Shown one piece after another: positions 1-6,739 of a stretch of 44,456 bases of DNA. Origin of the DNA: an uncultured Pseudomonadota bacterium. GTDB lineage: Bacteria > Myxococcota_A > UBA796 > JAFGLY01. Numbering within the stretch: position 1 is the stretch's first letter; each line of letters opens with the position of its first letter. The stretch covers positions 1-44,456 of the forward strand of contig CALDOK010000270.1 in the NCBI GenBank assembly GCA_937912125.1. The letters are read 5' to 3'. Made by a program: the position numbers and the translations under genes. The notes under the pieces were generated by a model, which worked only from the letters and a program-made list of their open reading frames with translations, was not told the DNA's origin and did not search any database.

Positions 1-177
1 GGTGACTCCGGGCGGCGCGCATCACCACCAACCCGTGGGGTGTCGGGCACTCAGGCGCCTGGTGGTGACTCCGGGCGGCGCGCATCACCACCAACCCGTA
101 GGGTGTCGGGCACTCAGGTGCCTGGTGGTGACTCCGGGCGGCGCGCATCACCACCAACCCGTGGGGTGTCGGGCACT
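1..177. repeat. 63-bp tandem repeat array A (three units)
   Basis: Three head-to-tail units begin at 1, 64 and 127. The first two differ at only a couple of bases; the third matches up to about 177 and then breaks off. Each unit opens with GGTGACTCCGGGCGG and holds two small dyads: GGTGGTGA pairing with TCACCACC (61-68 with 85-92), and a GTGTCGGGCAC core. The array lies just beyond the stop codon of the minus-strand lipoprotein gene ending at 179, and continues off the left edge for an unknown distance. A diverged array of the same unit lies at 21413-21631. Confidence 0.9.
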
Positions 178-178
178 G

Positions 179-1738
179 TTAGGGCGCGCCTCCGCAGACC
201 CCTGCGCTGTGGAAGGCCCAGCGCCCGGGGCGCTCGCCGGCATCGAGGGCGGTGGCCAAGACGGCGGCCCGCTCACGGATGGGTTGGCTGGGGTCGTCCT
301 GGGCCAGGGCGTGCAGGCGCTGGGCCAGCCACTGCTGCCCCCCGCGATCCTGCCGCTGCCAGAAGAAGGCCTTGTGCTCCACCATGTCCAGCGTGTAGGC
401 GCGGATGGTGGCGTCGGGGTGGGCCAGCGCCTGCTCCACCGGCTGCTGGCTGTGGGCCCAGTCCAGCTGCTCGAGGCCCCACAGGGCGGCGATGGTGGTG
501 CGGGCTCCGCGGTAGAGGCCGCAGCCTGAAGCGGGCTGGATGGGCGCCGGCACCTCGCTGGTGGCCAGCTCGCCGAAGCGTGAGCCGGGGGCCGAGGGGG
601 AGAGCAGGCTGATCGGCGCGGTGACCCCGCCCGCGACGTCGGTGCAGCGGGCTGCCACCTCAACGAGCGCTGCCAGATCAAGGGGCTCGGCCTGCTGGGC
701 CGCGGCGCGGGAGCAGAGCTTGGCCGAGCAGTCCATCCAGGTGTCCAGGCGCCCATCCCCGGCCAGGGCGTGGTTGCCCAGGGCGGCCACGTTCGCCAGC
801 CGATCCTGCTGCAGGGCCTCGGCCAGCAGGGCGTGGAAGGCCTCGTACCAGAACAGGTCCCGCAGCCAAGGGGCGGCGGGCTGGGTGTCGATGGCGCTGT
901 CAAGGCGGCCCAGATCCAGGGCCATGCCCGCCATGGTCTCTTGTGCCGTGCCGAAGCGGGCGCGCAGGGCCGAGGCTTGGGCCTGGCGCTGGATCAAGTG
1001 CTTCAGGCACTCGTCCTCGAAGCCCAAGGCCGACAAGCAGGCCTGGGCGCTGGCCTCGACCTGGGCCAGGGGCATGGCCTCGCTGAGGCGGAACAGGCAC
1101 TCCCCGCGCCAGCGGGGATCTTCGAGGGAGGCGCAGACCTTGGTGGCCAGCTCCGTATGCTCGGCTGCGCCCAGCCGGGTGGCGGCCTGGGCCGCGCAGT
1201 CCCCGCGCAGGGCGTCGTCCTGGATGTCCGTGCAGGCCACCCAGCTCTGCAGCGCCTGCTCGCGGCCGGCCTGGCGCTGCAGGCACAGGTCCCGCAGGCC
1301 CGCAGGCTGGTCCGCGCAGGCTCGGCTCGCCTGGGCCTGGGCTTCACGCTCGGCCTCGCTCAGCGAGAGCTGGGTGCTCGCCTGGAGGCCCGCCGAGTGC
1401 TCGGGGGGCTCGGGGATGTCCAGGTGGGGCCGTCGGGTGCGCGCCTGGCAGCTGCTCCGCAGCAAGGGGTCCTGGATGGGGTCGCAGGCGTCCAGCCCAA
1501 GCCCCGTGGCTGCCTGGGCCAGGGCCAGATCCCGCAGCTCCGGGTCCTGGATCCCCAGGGCCGCGGCGTGGTGATCCTGGGGGCTGAGTGCGGGGTCCAA
1601 GGCGCGATCGGCGAGGCATCGATCCCGTTCTGGGGCGTCGAGGGACTCGCAGCTCCTCTGCGTGCTGCTGCCGGAATCGCAGCCCCAGGCCAGCAGCAGG
1701 GCCAGCAGCGGGGCGGTGGTGTGCGAGGGGCGCGCCAT
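179..1738 (-). CDS. Cys-rich repeat lipoprotein, function unknown
   Basis: Predicted secreted lipoprotein of 519 residues; I do not recognise the family. The start at 1738 is chosen because it gives a basic N-terminus, a hydrophobic run and a lipobox-like LAWGC ending at Cys20; the frame stays open upstream only opposite the neighbouring VOC gene. Roughly residues 25-245 contain six segments with two cysteines 9-11 residues apart, such as CDPIQDPLLRSSC, CTDIQDDALRGDC and CASLEDPRWRGEC. Each resembles a helix-turn that could be closed by a disulfide. The C-terminal part (DATIRAYTLDMVEHK, then a PIRERAAVLATAL segment) looks like HEAT-type helices. It lies 29 bp downstream of the VOC gene on the same strand and may be cotranscribed with it. 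Its stop codon touches the 63-bp repeat array. A structural or binding role is likelier than an enzyme, but this is inference. Confidence 0.8.
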   Translation of the reverse strand: MARPSHTTAPLLALLLAWGCDSGSSTQRSCESLDAPERDRCLADRALDPALSPQDHHAAALGIQDPELRDLALAQAATGLGLDACDPIQDPLLRSSCQARTRRPHLDIPEPPEHSAGLQASTQLSLSEAEREAQAQASRACADQPAGLRDLCLQRQAGREQALQSWVACTDIQDDALRGDCAAQAATRLGAAEHTELATKVCASLEDPRWRGECLFRLSEAMPLAQVEASAQACLSALGFEDECLKHLIQRQAQASALRARFGTAQETMAGMALDLGRLDSAIDTQPAAPWLRDLFWYEAFHALLAEALQQDRLANVAALGNHALAGDGRLDTWMDCSAKLCSRAAAQQAEPLDLAALVEVAARCTDVAGGVTAPISLLSPSAPGSRFGELATSEVPAPIQPASGCGLYRGARTTIAALWGLEQLDWAHSQQPVEQALAHPDATIRAYTLDMVEHKAFFWQRQDRGGQQWLAQRLHALAQDDPSQPIRERAAVLATALDAGERPGRWAFHSAGVCGGAP

Positions 1739-1767
1739 GGAGGCATGGGTATCGCGGTGGGCGTCGA

Positions 1768-2172
1768 TCAGGCGCCCTTGTTCTTCTCGTCCCAGGCCTT
1801 GGGCTCCCAGAGCTCGACCTTGTTCCCGTCCGGATCCATGATCCATGCGAACGCGCCGTTCTCGTGCGACTCGGGCCCCCCGATGATCTCCACGCCGCCC
1901 GCGCGGAGCTGCGCCAACAGCGCGTCGAGGTCGTCGACCCGGTAGTTGATCATGAAGGGAGCGTCGCTCGGGCTGAACCACTGACTGTCTCTCTCTACGA
2001 CATGCCACACCGTGAGGCCGCGGTCCTCGGCCTTGTCGTCCGGCCACCTTAGGATGGCGCCGCCAAAGTCCTCCAGCGCCATGCCCAGGTGAGTCCGATA
2101 CCACGCGGCCAGCGCGGCGCGGTCGCCCGTGCTCTCGAAGAAGACACCACCGATTCCTGTGACCCTCGCCAT
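1768..2172 (-). CDS. VOC-family (glyoxalase/bleomycin-resistance fold) protein
   Basis: A 134-residue single-domain member of the vicinal oxygen chelate superfamily, probably cytoplasmic. The N-terminus shows the expected strand (GIGGVFFES), then a helix with AAWYRTHLGM. The second half has FMINYRVDDLDALLAQLRAGG and ends in the typical AWIMDPDGNKVELWEP, whose Glu is the usual metal ligand in active members. The length fits one VOC domain, which normally works as a dimer. The start at 2172 is supported by AGGAGAG a few bases upstream; the open frame runs further upstream without family similarity. The substrate cannot be read from sequence: such proteins range from lyases and dioxygenases to drug-binding proteins. 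It is divergent from the triple FGE-fold gene across 141 bp, and is the only ordinary metabolic-type gene here. Confidence 0.93.
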   Translation of the reverse strand: MARVTGIGGVFFESTGDRAALAAWYRTHLGMALEDFGGAILRWPDDKAEDRGLTVWHVVERDSQWFSPSDAPFMINYRVDDLDALLAQLRAGGVEIIGGPESHENGAFAWIMDPDGNKVELWEPKAWDEKNKGA

Positions 2173-2313
2173 CGTCGCTCTCCTGCGTGTCGGGCTCGAC
2201 CGAGGCCTTGCTGGTATGCCGCTGGGCGGGAGGCCGCCGGCTGCAGTGTGCCAGGTGTGGACGGTACCCACCCCCCGCTCCACCCCGGCCCGACCGAAGG
2301 TTATAGCGGGCTC

Positions 2314-4101
2314 ATGGCGCTTCTCTCGTCCTCACCGCGGCCTGCGCGGGTCGCTGTCGCCCGGGCGGCCGGCCTGGGGGGATGGATCGCGCTGTTGCTG
2401 GTGGTGGGCTGCGAGACGGTTGATCGAGCGCCCGAGGACATGGTGCAGCTCTCCACGGCCGACGGCTGGAGCTACGCCATCGACCGCTACGAGTTTCCGA
2501 ATCAGCCGGGGGCCAAGCCGCGCACCTATGTGAACATGACGGAGGCGGACGCGGCCTGTGCCGAGGCGGGCAAGCGGCTGTGTACGGCCCAGGAGTGGCG
2601 CCGGGCCTGTGAGGGGCCTGAGGGGGACAACCGCTTCGGCTATGGCCCCGGCTACCAGGCGGGCGCCTGCTTCGCGGGGCAGCCGCTGCCCTCGGGCCAC
2701 ACGTCCATGATGAACCCCGACGAGCTGGTGGCGGCCTCGGGCGCGTATGCAGGCTGCGTGACCCCCGAGGGGGTGCACGATCTGGTGGGCAACCTCGAGG
2801 AGTGGGTGCAGGACGACTGGCGCGGCGTGCGCGGCATGCTCGAGGGCGGGGCTTGGTACACCTACCCCCGCTATGCGGACTGCAGTGGGCGCTACTCACG
2901 CCAGCCCGACTACCGGCTCGACCCGGACAAGCGGGTGTACTCGGCGGGTTTCCGCTGCTGTGTGTCCCCGGTGCCGCCCTCGGCCGAGCGGGTGGGGGCG
3001 GACGCCCAGCGCCAGCTGTCCCTGTCCACGGGCGATGCCGATGCCCGCTACGACGGCTCGGCCGAGCTCCCCAACGGCCCGGGCCTGTGGATCGACCGCT
3101 TCGAGTACCCCAACCAGGCCGGCGCGATGCCCCTGACCGGCGTGGACGCCCGCGCGGCGGTGCTGCTGTGCCAGGCCGAGGGCAAGCGCCTGTGCCAGGC
3201 CCACGAGTGGGAGCGGGCCTGTGGCGGCTCCGAGCATGCTGCCCAGCCCTACGGGGATCGCTACATCCGGGCGGCCTGTGCGGTGGAGCTGGACAAGCCG
3301 ACGCCCTCGGGCGAGCACCTGGGCTGCCTGGCCGAGAACGGGGCACAGGATCTGGTGGGCTCGGTCTGGGAGTGGACCGACACGCCACTGGACCTGCCGG
3401 CGCTGCAGTCCTCCCCAGGCCAGGAGCTGCGGGAGCTGCGGGGCGGGTCCTGGTACACAGACCCCCTCAAGGCCACCTGCCAGCCCCGCGAGGGCTACCC
3501 GGCCGCCCCCATCGATGCGCGCTTTCCCGAGGTGGGCTTCCGCTGCTGCCGGGGTGAGTCCGAAGAGGCGGCTGATCTGCCCGTCCTCGGGGCTCGCCGC
3601 TGCCCAGCCGGCATGGTCGCCATCGGTGAGTTCTGCATCGACCCCGACGAGCACACGGGCGTGGCGGGAGACCGGCCCACGGCCAACCTGGACCTGATCG
3701 GAGCCCGGCAGGCCTGCTCGGATGAGGGCAAGCGCCTGTGCTCCGAGGACGAGTGGACCCAGGCCTGCGCAGGCCCCACCCAGCGCCGCTGGCCCTACGG
3801 CAACGTCTACGAGCCCGATCGCTGCCACGACGAGTCCCGGGCCCGGGAGAGCCAGGCGGGGGAGGCCCTTCCCGGAGGCTCCTTGCCCGGCTGCGCTACG
3901 CCAGAGGGGCTGATGGACATGTCGGGCAACCTGTGGGAGTGGGTGGAGCGCGAAGGCGGCGGCGGCGTGCTGGCCGGCGGCGGCTGGAACATCGCGGCGG
4001 GGTTGGGGCAGTGCTCGGCCCGGGCCGCGGCGGCCTCGGACTACAAGGCGGCGGAGACAGGGACCCGCTGCTGTCACGACGGCCTGCGGGCGGCGCCGTG
4101 A
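2314..4101 (+). CDS. Lipoprotein with three FGE-sulfatase-fold domains
   Basis: A 595-residue lipoprotein. The start at 2314 gives an Arg-rich N-terminus, a hydrophobic stretch and lipobox VVGC (Cys33). Three tandem FGE-sulfatase (SUMF1-like, C-type-lectin-like fold) domains follow at about 40-215, 240-410 and 425-595. Each has the GKRLC...EW..AC segment, a DLVGN/DLVGS/DMSGN..EW segment and a closing GFRCC or GTRCC. True formylglycine-generating enzymes use a Cys pair just after the RGGS loop; here each domain keeps only one Cys in that region (YADC, KATC, LGQC), and the RCC end suggests a structural disulfide instead. I therefore infer a binding or scaffold protein rather than a sulfatase activator. 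It is the first gene of a three-gene plus-strand operon; its TGA overlaps the next gene's GTG (GTGA, 4098-4101). A TATAGC hexamer at 2302-2307 is the most promoter-like upstream element. Confidence 0.9.
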   Translation: MALLSSSPRPARVAVARAAGLGGWIALLLVVGCETVDRAPEDMVQLSTADGWSYAIDRYEFPNQPGAKPRTYVNMTEADAACAEAGKRLCTAQEWRRACEGPEGDNRFGYGPGYQAGACFAGQPLPSGHTSMMNPDELVAASGAYAGCVTPEGVHDLVGNLEEWVQDDWRGVRGMLEGGAWYTYPRYADCSGRYSRQPDYRLDPDKRVYSAGFRCCVSPVPPSAERVGADAQRQLSLSTGDADARYDGSAELPNGPGLWIDRFEYPNQAGAMPLTGVDARAAVLLCQAEGKRLCQAHEWERACGGSEHAAQPYGDRYIRAACAVELDKPTPSGEHLGCLAENGAQDLVGSVWEWTDTPLDLPALQSSPGQELRELRGGSWYTDPLKATCQPREGYPAAPIDARFPEVGFRCCRGESEEAADLPVLGARRCPAGMVAIGEFCIDPDEHTGVAGDRPTANLDLIGARQACSDEGKRLCSEDEWTQACAGPTQRRWPYGNVYEPDRCHDESRARESQAGEALPGGSLPGCATPEGLMDMSGNLWEWVEREGGGGVLAGGGWNIAAGLGQCSARAAAASDYKAAETGTRCCHDGLRAAP

Positions 4102-5435
4102 GCCGGGCAGCCCCCCGCTCGACGCTCCGCAAGCTGGGCTTCGCTCTGGTGGCCGCGCTGCTGGCGCTGCTGCTGGTCGAGGGCGGCCTGCGGGGCCTGG
4201 CCCTGGTCAGCGGACAGGACTGGCGCAGCGTGCCGCTGCCGGAGCACGGCGAGTACCCGGTGGTCTGCCCGGTGACCGAAGGGATCCTGAAGCTCTGCCC
4301 CGAGGATCGCCACGGCTACGAGCGGGTGCGCCCCGAGATGTTCCTGCGCGAGGCGGAGCGCAAGCGGGTGATCGTGGTGGGGGAGTCCTTCGTGTTCGGG
4401 CTGGGCATCGCCGAGGACGAGGCGCCGCCGGCTCAGCTCGAGGCGCTGCTGGGAGAAGAGGCCGAGGTGCTCAACTGGGGCCGCTGCGGCTCCTACGCGG
4501 GCAAGCTGGTGCCCGCGGTGCAGGCGGCGGTGGATCTGCACCCGGATCTGCTGGTGCTGGCCATCGGCAACAACGAGCACACGATGACCAGCTACTACAC
4601 GGGCTGGCCGGCGCGGCACCCGGTGGCCTTCTACACGGCGTCCGAGGCCCTGGGCCGGCTGCAGCTGTTCGGGCTGCTGGGCCGGACGGTGGGGGGTGGG
4701 CTGCCCCGCCCCAGCGAGGCCTTCGAGCGCCAGGTGGAGCTGGACGATCCGGTGGCCCGCGCGGTCTACTCCGCCCGCAGGCGGCCCCCGGATCTCAGCC
4801 TTTTCGAGGACGCCCTGGCGGATCCCGAGGTCACCCGGCTGCTCGAGCAGGAGCAGCGGCTCAAGGAGCGCATCTTCCGGTCCCGGCTGCGGGATCTGGT
4901 CACCCTGGCCCAGGACGCGGGGGTGCCGGTGGTGCTGGCCACGCTGCCCCATCGGCTGCGCACGCCGCCAGCCCTGTCGGGAATCCACGGTGGAGACCCC
5001 GAGCGAGTCCGCACGCTGGTGCGTCGGCTCGGCGCCCGGGGTGGCTCTGCGCCCGAAGAGACGGTGCGCGCGGGCATCGAGGAAGACCCCAGGGTGGCCA
5101 TCTTCCTGAACGCCTGGGGTGAGCTGGCCCTGGCCCGGGGCGACACGGCAAGGGCGGCCGAGGCCTTCATGGCCCAGGCGGAGTGGGATCTGGTGCCCGA
5201 CGGCACGCCCAGCCTCAACGTCATCGTGCGGGATCTGGCCCGCGAGCGCGGCTGCGCGCTGGTTGACCTCGAGCCCCTGGCCCTGCGCAGCCTCGACCCA
5301 TCCATGCCCATGTTCCTCGACCGGGTACACGTGGACGCCGCGGGCGCCGCCCTGGTGGCTGCGACCCTCGAGCCCACGGTCCGCGCGCAGCTGGGGCTCG
5401 GTCCCGGCGCTCAGGACGGAGGTTCCCCACCATGA
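4098..5435 (+). CDS. Membrane-anchored SGNH-fold protein
   Basis: A 445-residue protein with a GTG start in a GTGA overlap with the preceding stop. Residues 12-36 form one hydrophobic N-terminal anchor after Arg/Lys, so the bulk should be periplasmic. The SGNH/GDSL fold is seen from VIVVGESFVFGLG (GES in place of GDS, nucleophile Ser97), a block-II-like NWGRCGSYAG, the block III GNNEHT, and a block V Asp/His pair in FLDRVHVDAAG near the C-terminus. Between blocks III and V lies about 200 residues of helical insertion, including a TPR-like AWGELALARGDTARAAEAF. Membrane-anchored SGNH proteins commonly move or remove acetyl groups on envelope glycans; the substrate here is unknown. The next gene starts in an ATGA overlap at 5432-5435. 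Confidence 0.9.
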   Translation: MSRAAPRSTLRKLGFALVAALLALLLVEGGLRGLALVSGQDWRSVPLPEHGEYPVVCPVTEGILKLCPEDRHGYERVRPEMFLREAERKRVIVVGESFVFGLGIAEDEAPPAQLEALLGEEAEVLNWGRCGSYAGKLVPAVQAAVDLHPDLLVLAIGNNEHTMTSYYTGWPARHPVAFYTASEALGRLQLFGLLGRTVGGGLPRPSEAFERQVELDDPVARAVYSARRRPPDLSLFEDALADPEVTRLLEQEQRLKERIFRSRLRDLVTLAQDAGVPVVLATLPHRLRTPPALSGIHGGDPERVRTLVRRLGARGGSAPEETVRAGIEEDPRVAIFLNAWGELALARGDTARAAEAFMAQAEWDLVPDGTPSLNVIVRDLARERGCALVDLEPLALRSLDPSMPMFLDRVHVDAAGAALVAATLEPTVRAQLGLGPGAQDGGSPP

Positions 5436-6070
5436 TCTACGCAGTCATCGCCCTGGCGCTCGGACTGGGCCTGGGCGCCCTGGGGGCCTGGATCCTGGCG
5501 CGTCGCCGCCCCGGCACTCCCTCGCTGCGCCCGGTGGGGCGTGGCACGGCGGCCCCGTGGCCGTCGGGGTTGCCCGCCATCACCGACGGCCAGGCCATCT
5601 GGTTGGTGCCCGAGGATCGCCACCAGCGGGACGTGATCGAGGCCCTTGCCCGGGCATTGGCCCAGGATCGTGCGGTGGTGCTGGCCCCCCGGGCCGCCAG
5701 CCGGGCGCTCCTGATCGAGCGCCTGGCCGACCAGCGCCTGGTGTTGTGGCTCGACGAGGATCGACCCACCTGTGAGCAGCTGATCCTGGCCGCCGAGGCC
5801 CTGGCCCCCACCCACCCGGCGGTGCTGCTGGTGGAGGGCGCGGGCGCCCTCGAGGCCCCCGCGGTGGACGAGCCCAGCGATGCGGTGGTGCAGGAGCTGC
5901 TGGAGCTGTCGGAGCTGCCTACGGTTGTGCTGCTGTCGGAGCTGGATCGCTTGCCTGCGCGCCCCGCGCTGCGCCTGGCGCAGGCCGACGGCGGCCTGGC
6001 GCTGGACGACGGCGTGTTGGTGGTGCGGGTGGGCCCGGACCGCAGCGTGCTGGTGACGCCCCAGGGGTGA
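5432..6070 (+). CDS. Small membrane-anchored protein, unknown function
   Basis: A 212-residue protein whose ATG overlaps the stop of the SGNH gene (ATGA) and is preceded by GGAGG eight bases upstream, so translational coupling is likely. Residues 2-23 form a single hydrophobic anchor followed by ARRR, predicting N-out topology with the rest in the cytoplasm. The soluble part alternates hydrophobic strands and helices (RAVVLAPRAASRALLIERL, HPAVLLVEGAG, PTVVLLSELDRL), suggesting a Rossmann- or RecA-like sandwich, but there is no recognisable Walker A glycine-lysine loop or Walker B acidic pair. It may be a degenerate nucleotide-binding domain. I cannot assign a family. It ends the three-gene plus-strand operon and converges on the sigma-factor gene 8 bp away. 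Confidence 0.75.
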   Translation: MIYAVIALALGLGLGALGAWILARRRPGTPSLRPVGRGTAAPWPSGLPAITDGQAIWLVPEDRHQRDVIEALARALAQDRAVVLAPRAASRALLIERLADQRLVLWLDEDRPTCEQLILAAEALAPTHPAVLLVEGAGALEAPAVDEPSDAVVQELLELSELPTVVLLSELDRLPARPALRLAQADGGLALDDGVLVVRVGPDRSVLVTPQG

Positions 6071-6078
6071 ACCCGGTC

Positions 6079-6642
6079 TCAGAGCTCGTCTTCGCTGGGC
6101 TCGAGGGCGCCGCGCAGGCGCTGCCGGATCCGGGTGAGGCGGGTGCGCACGGCCCCGGGGCTCATGCTCAGCTCCTCGGCGATCTCGGGGCCGGTCCAGC
6201 CCTCACCCTCGGCCAGGATCAGGATGGCGCGATCCTGGGAGGACAGCCCCAGCAGCACCTTCTCCAGCAGCTCGCCCACCTCGCCTCGGTGCGCGGCCTG
6301 CTCGGGGGTCTCGGCGCCAGAGAACAGCTGGGCCTCGGTGGTGTGCAGGCTGGGGTCGTTCTTGCGGCCGCGCCGCATGCGGTAGCAGGCGTTGGCCACC
6401 ATGCGCACCAGCCAGCCCTCGAGGGAGCCGTCGCCGCGGAAGCTGGTGAGGTTGCGCCCGGCTGAGAGCAGGGTGTCCTGCACGGCGTCGTGGGCGTCCT
6501 CTTCGTTGCGGCAGCGCTGGCGGCCTACGGCCAGCAGCCGGGCGCCGAAGCAGCGGGTGATGCGATCGAGCGCCTCGAGATCGCCCGCGCGGACGAGCCC
6601 GATCAGCTCGTTGCCGTCGCAGATGCCGATGTCCTGGCCCAT
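6079..6642 (-). CDS. RNA polymerase sigma-70 family (ECF-type) factor
   Basis: A 187-residue sigma factor with only regions 2 and 4. Region 2 is seen at about residues 15-85 (ARLLAVGRQRCRNEEDAHDA, DTLLSAGRNLTSFRGDG, then GWLVRMVANACYRMRRGRK). Region 4 is a helix-turn-helix near the C-terminus (LLGLSSQDRAILILAEGEGW, then PEIAEELSMSPGAVRTRLTR). The start at 6642 has GGAGCG just upstream; longer starts give no sigma similarity. No anti-sigma factor is adjacent: the gene is convergent with the plus-strand operon and separated by 97 bp from the membrane-protein gene behind it. A TACATA hexamer lies in that 97-bp gap on the minus strand and could be part of its promoter, but this is weak. It is the only recognisable transcription regulator in the window and so a candidate controller of the surrounding envelope genes (inference). 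Confidence 0.93.
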   Translation of the reverse strand: MGQDIGICDGNELIGLVRAGDLEALDRITRCFGARLLAVGRQRCRNEEDAHDAVQDTLLSAGRNLTSFRGDGSLEGWLVRMVANACYRMRRGRKNDPSLHTTEAQLFSGAETPEQAAHRGEVGELLEKVLLGLSSQDRAILILAEGEGWTGPEIAEELSMSPGAVRTRLTRIRQRLRGALEPSEDEL

Positions 6643-6739
6643 GGTCGCTCCGTGCTGCGGGGCTGTGCTCCCGCGGTGGTTGGGGCCCCCTATGTAGCGC
6701 TGCCCCGCCCGCCTTGGCCACCGAGACCGGTCCGCCGGC

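Noticed and set aside
1..177. CRISPR array
   Set aside because: The 63-bp units are contiguous, with no unique spacers, and no cas genes are present.
2..529. Repeat-containing protein gene on the plus strand
   Set aside because: The frame is open because the repeat period is a multiple of three; it runs antisense into the lipoprotein gene and has no ribosome-binding site.
2314..4101. True formylglycine-generating enzyme (sulfatase maturation)
   Set aside because: The catalytic Cys pair after the RGG loop is missing in all FGE-fold domains, and no Cys-type sulfatase is encoded nearby.
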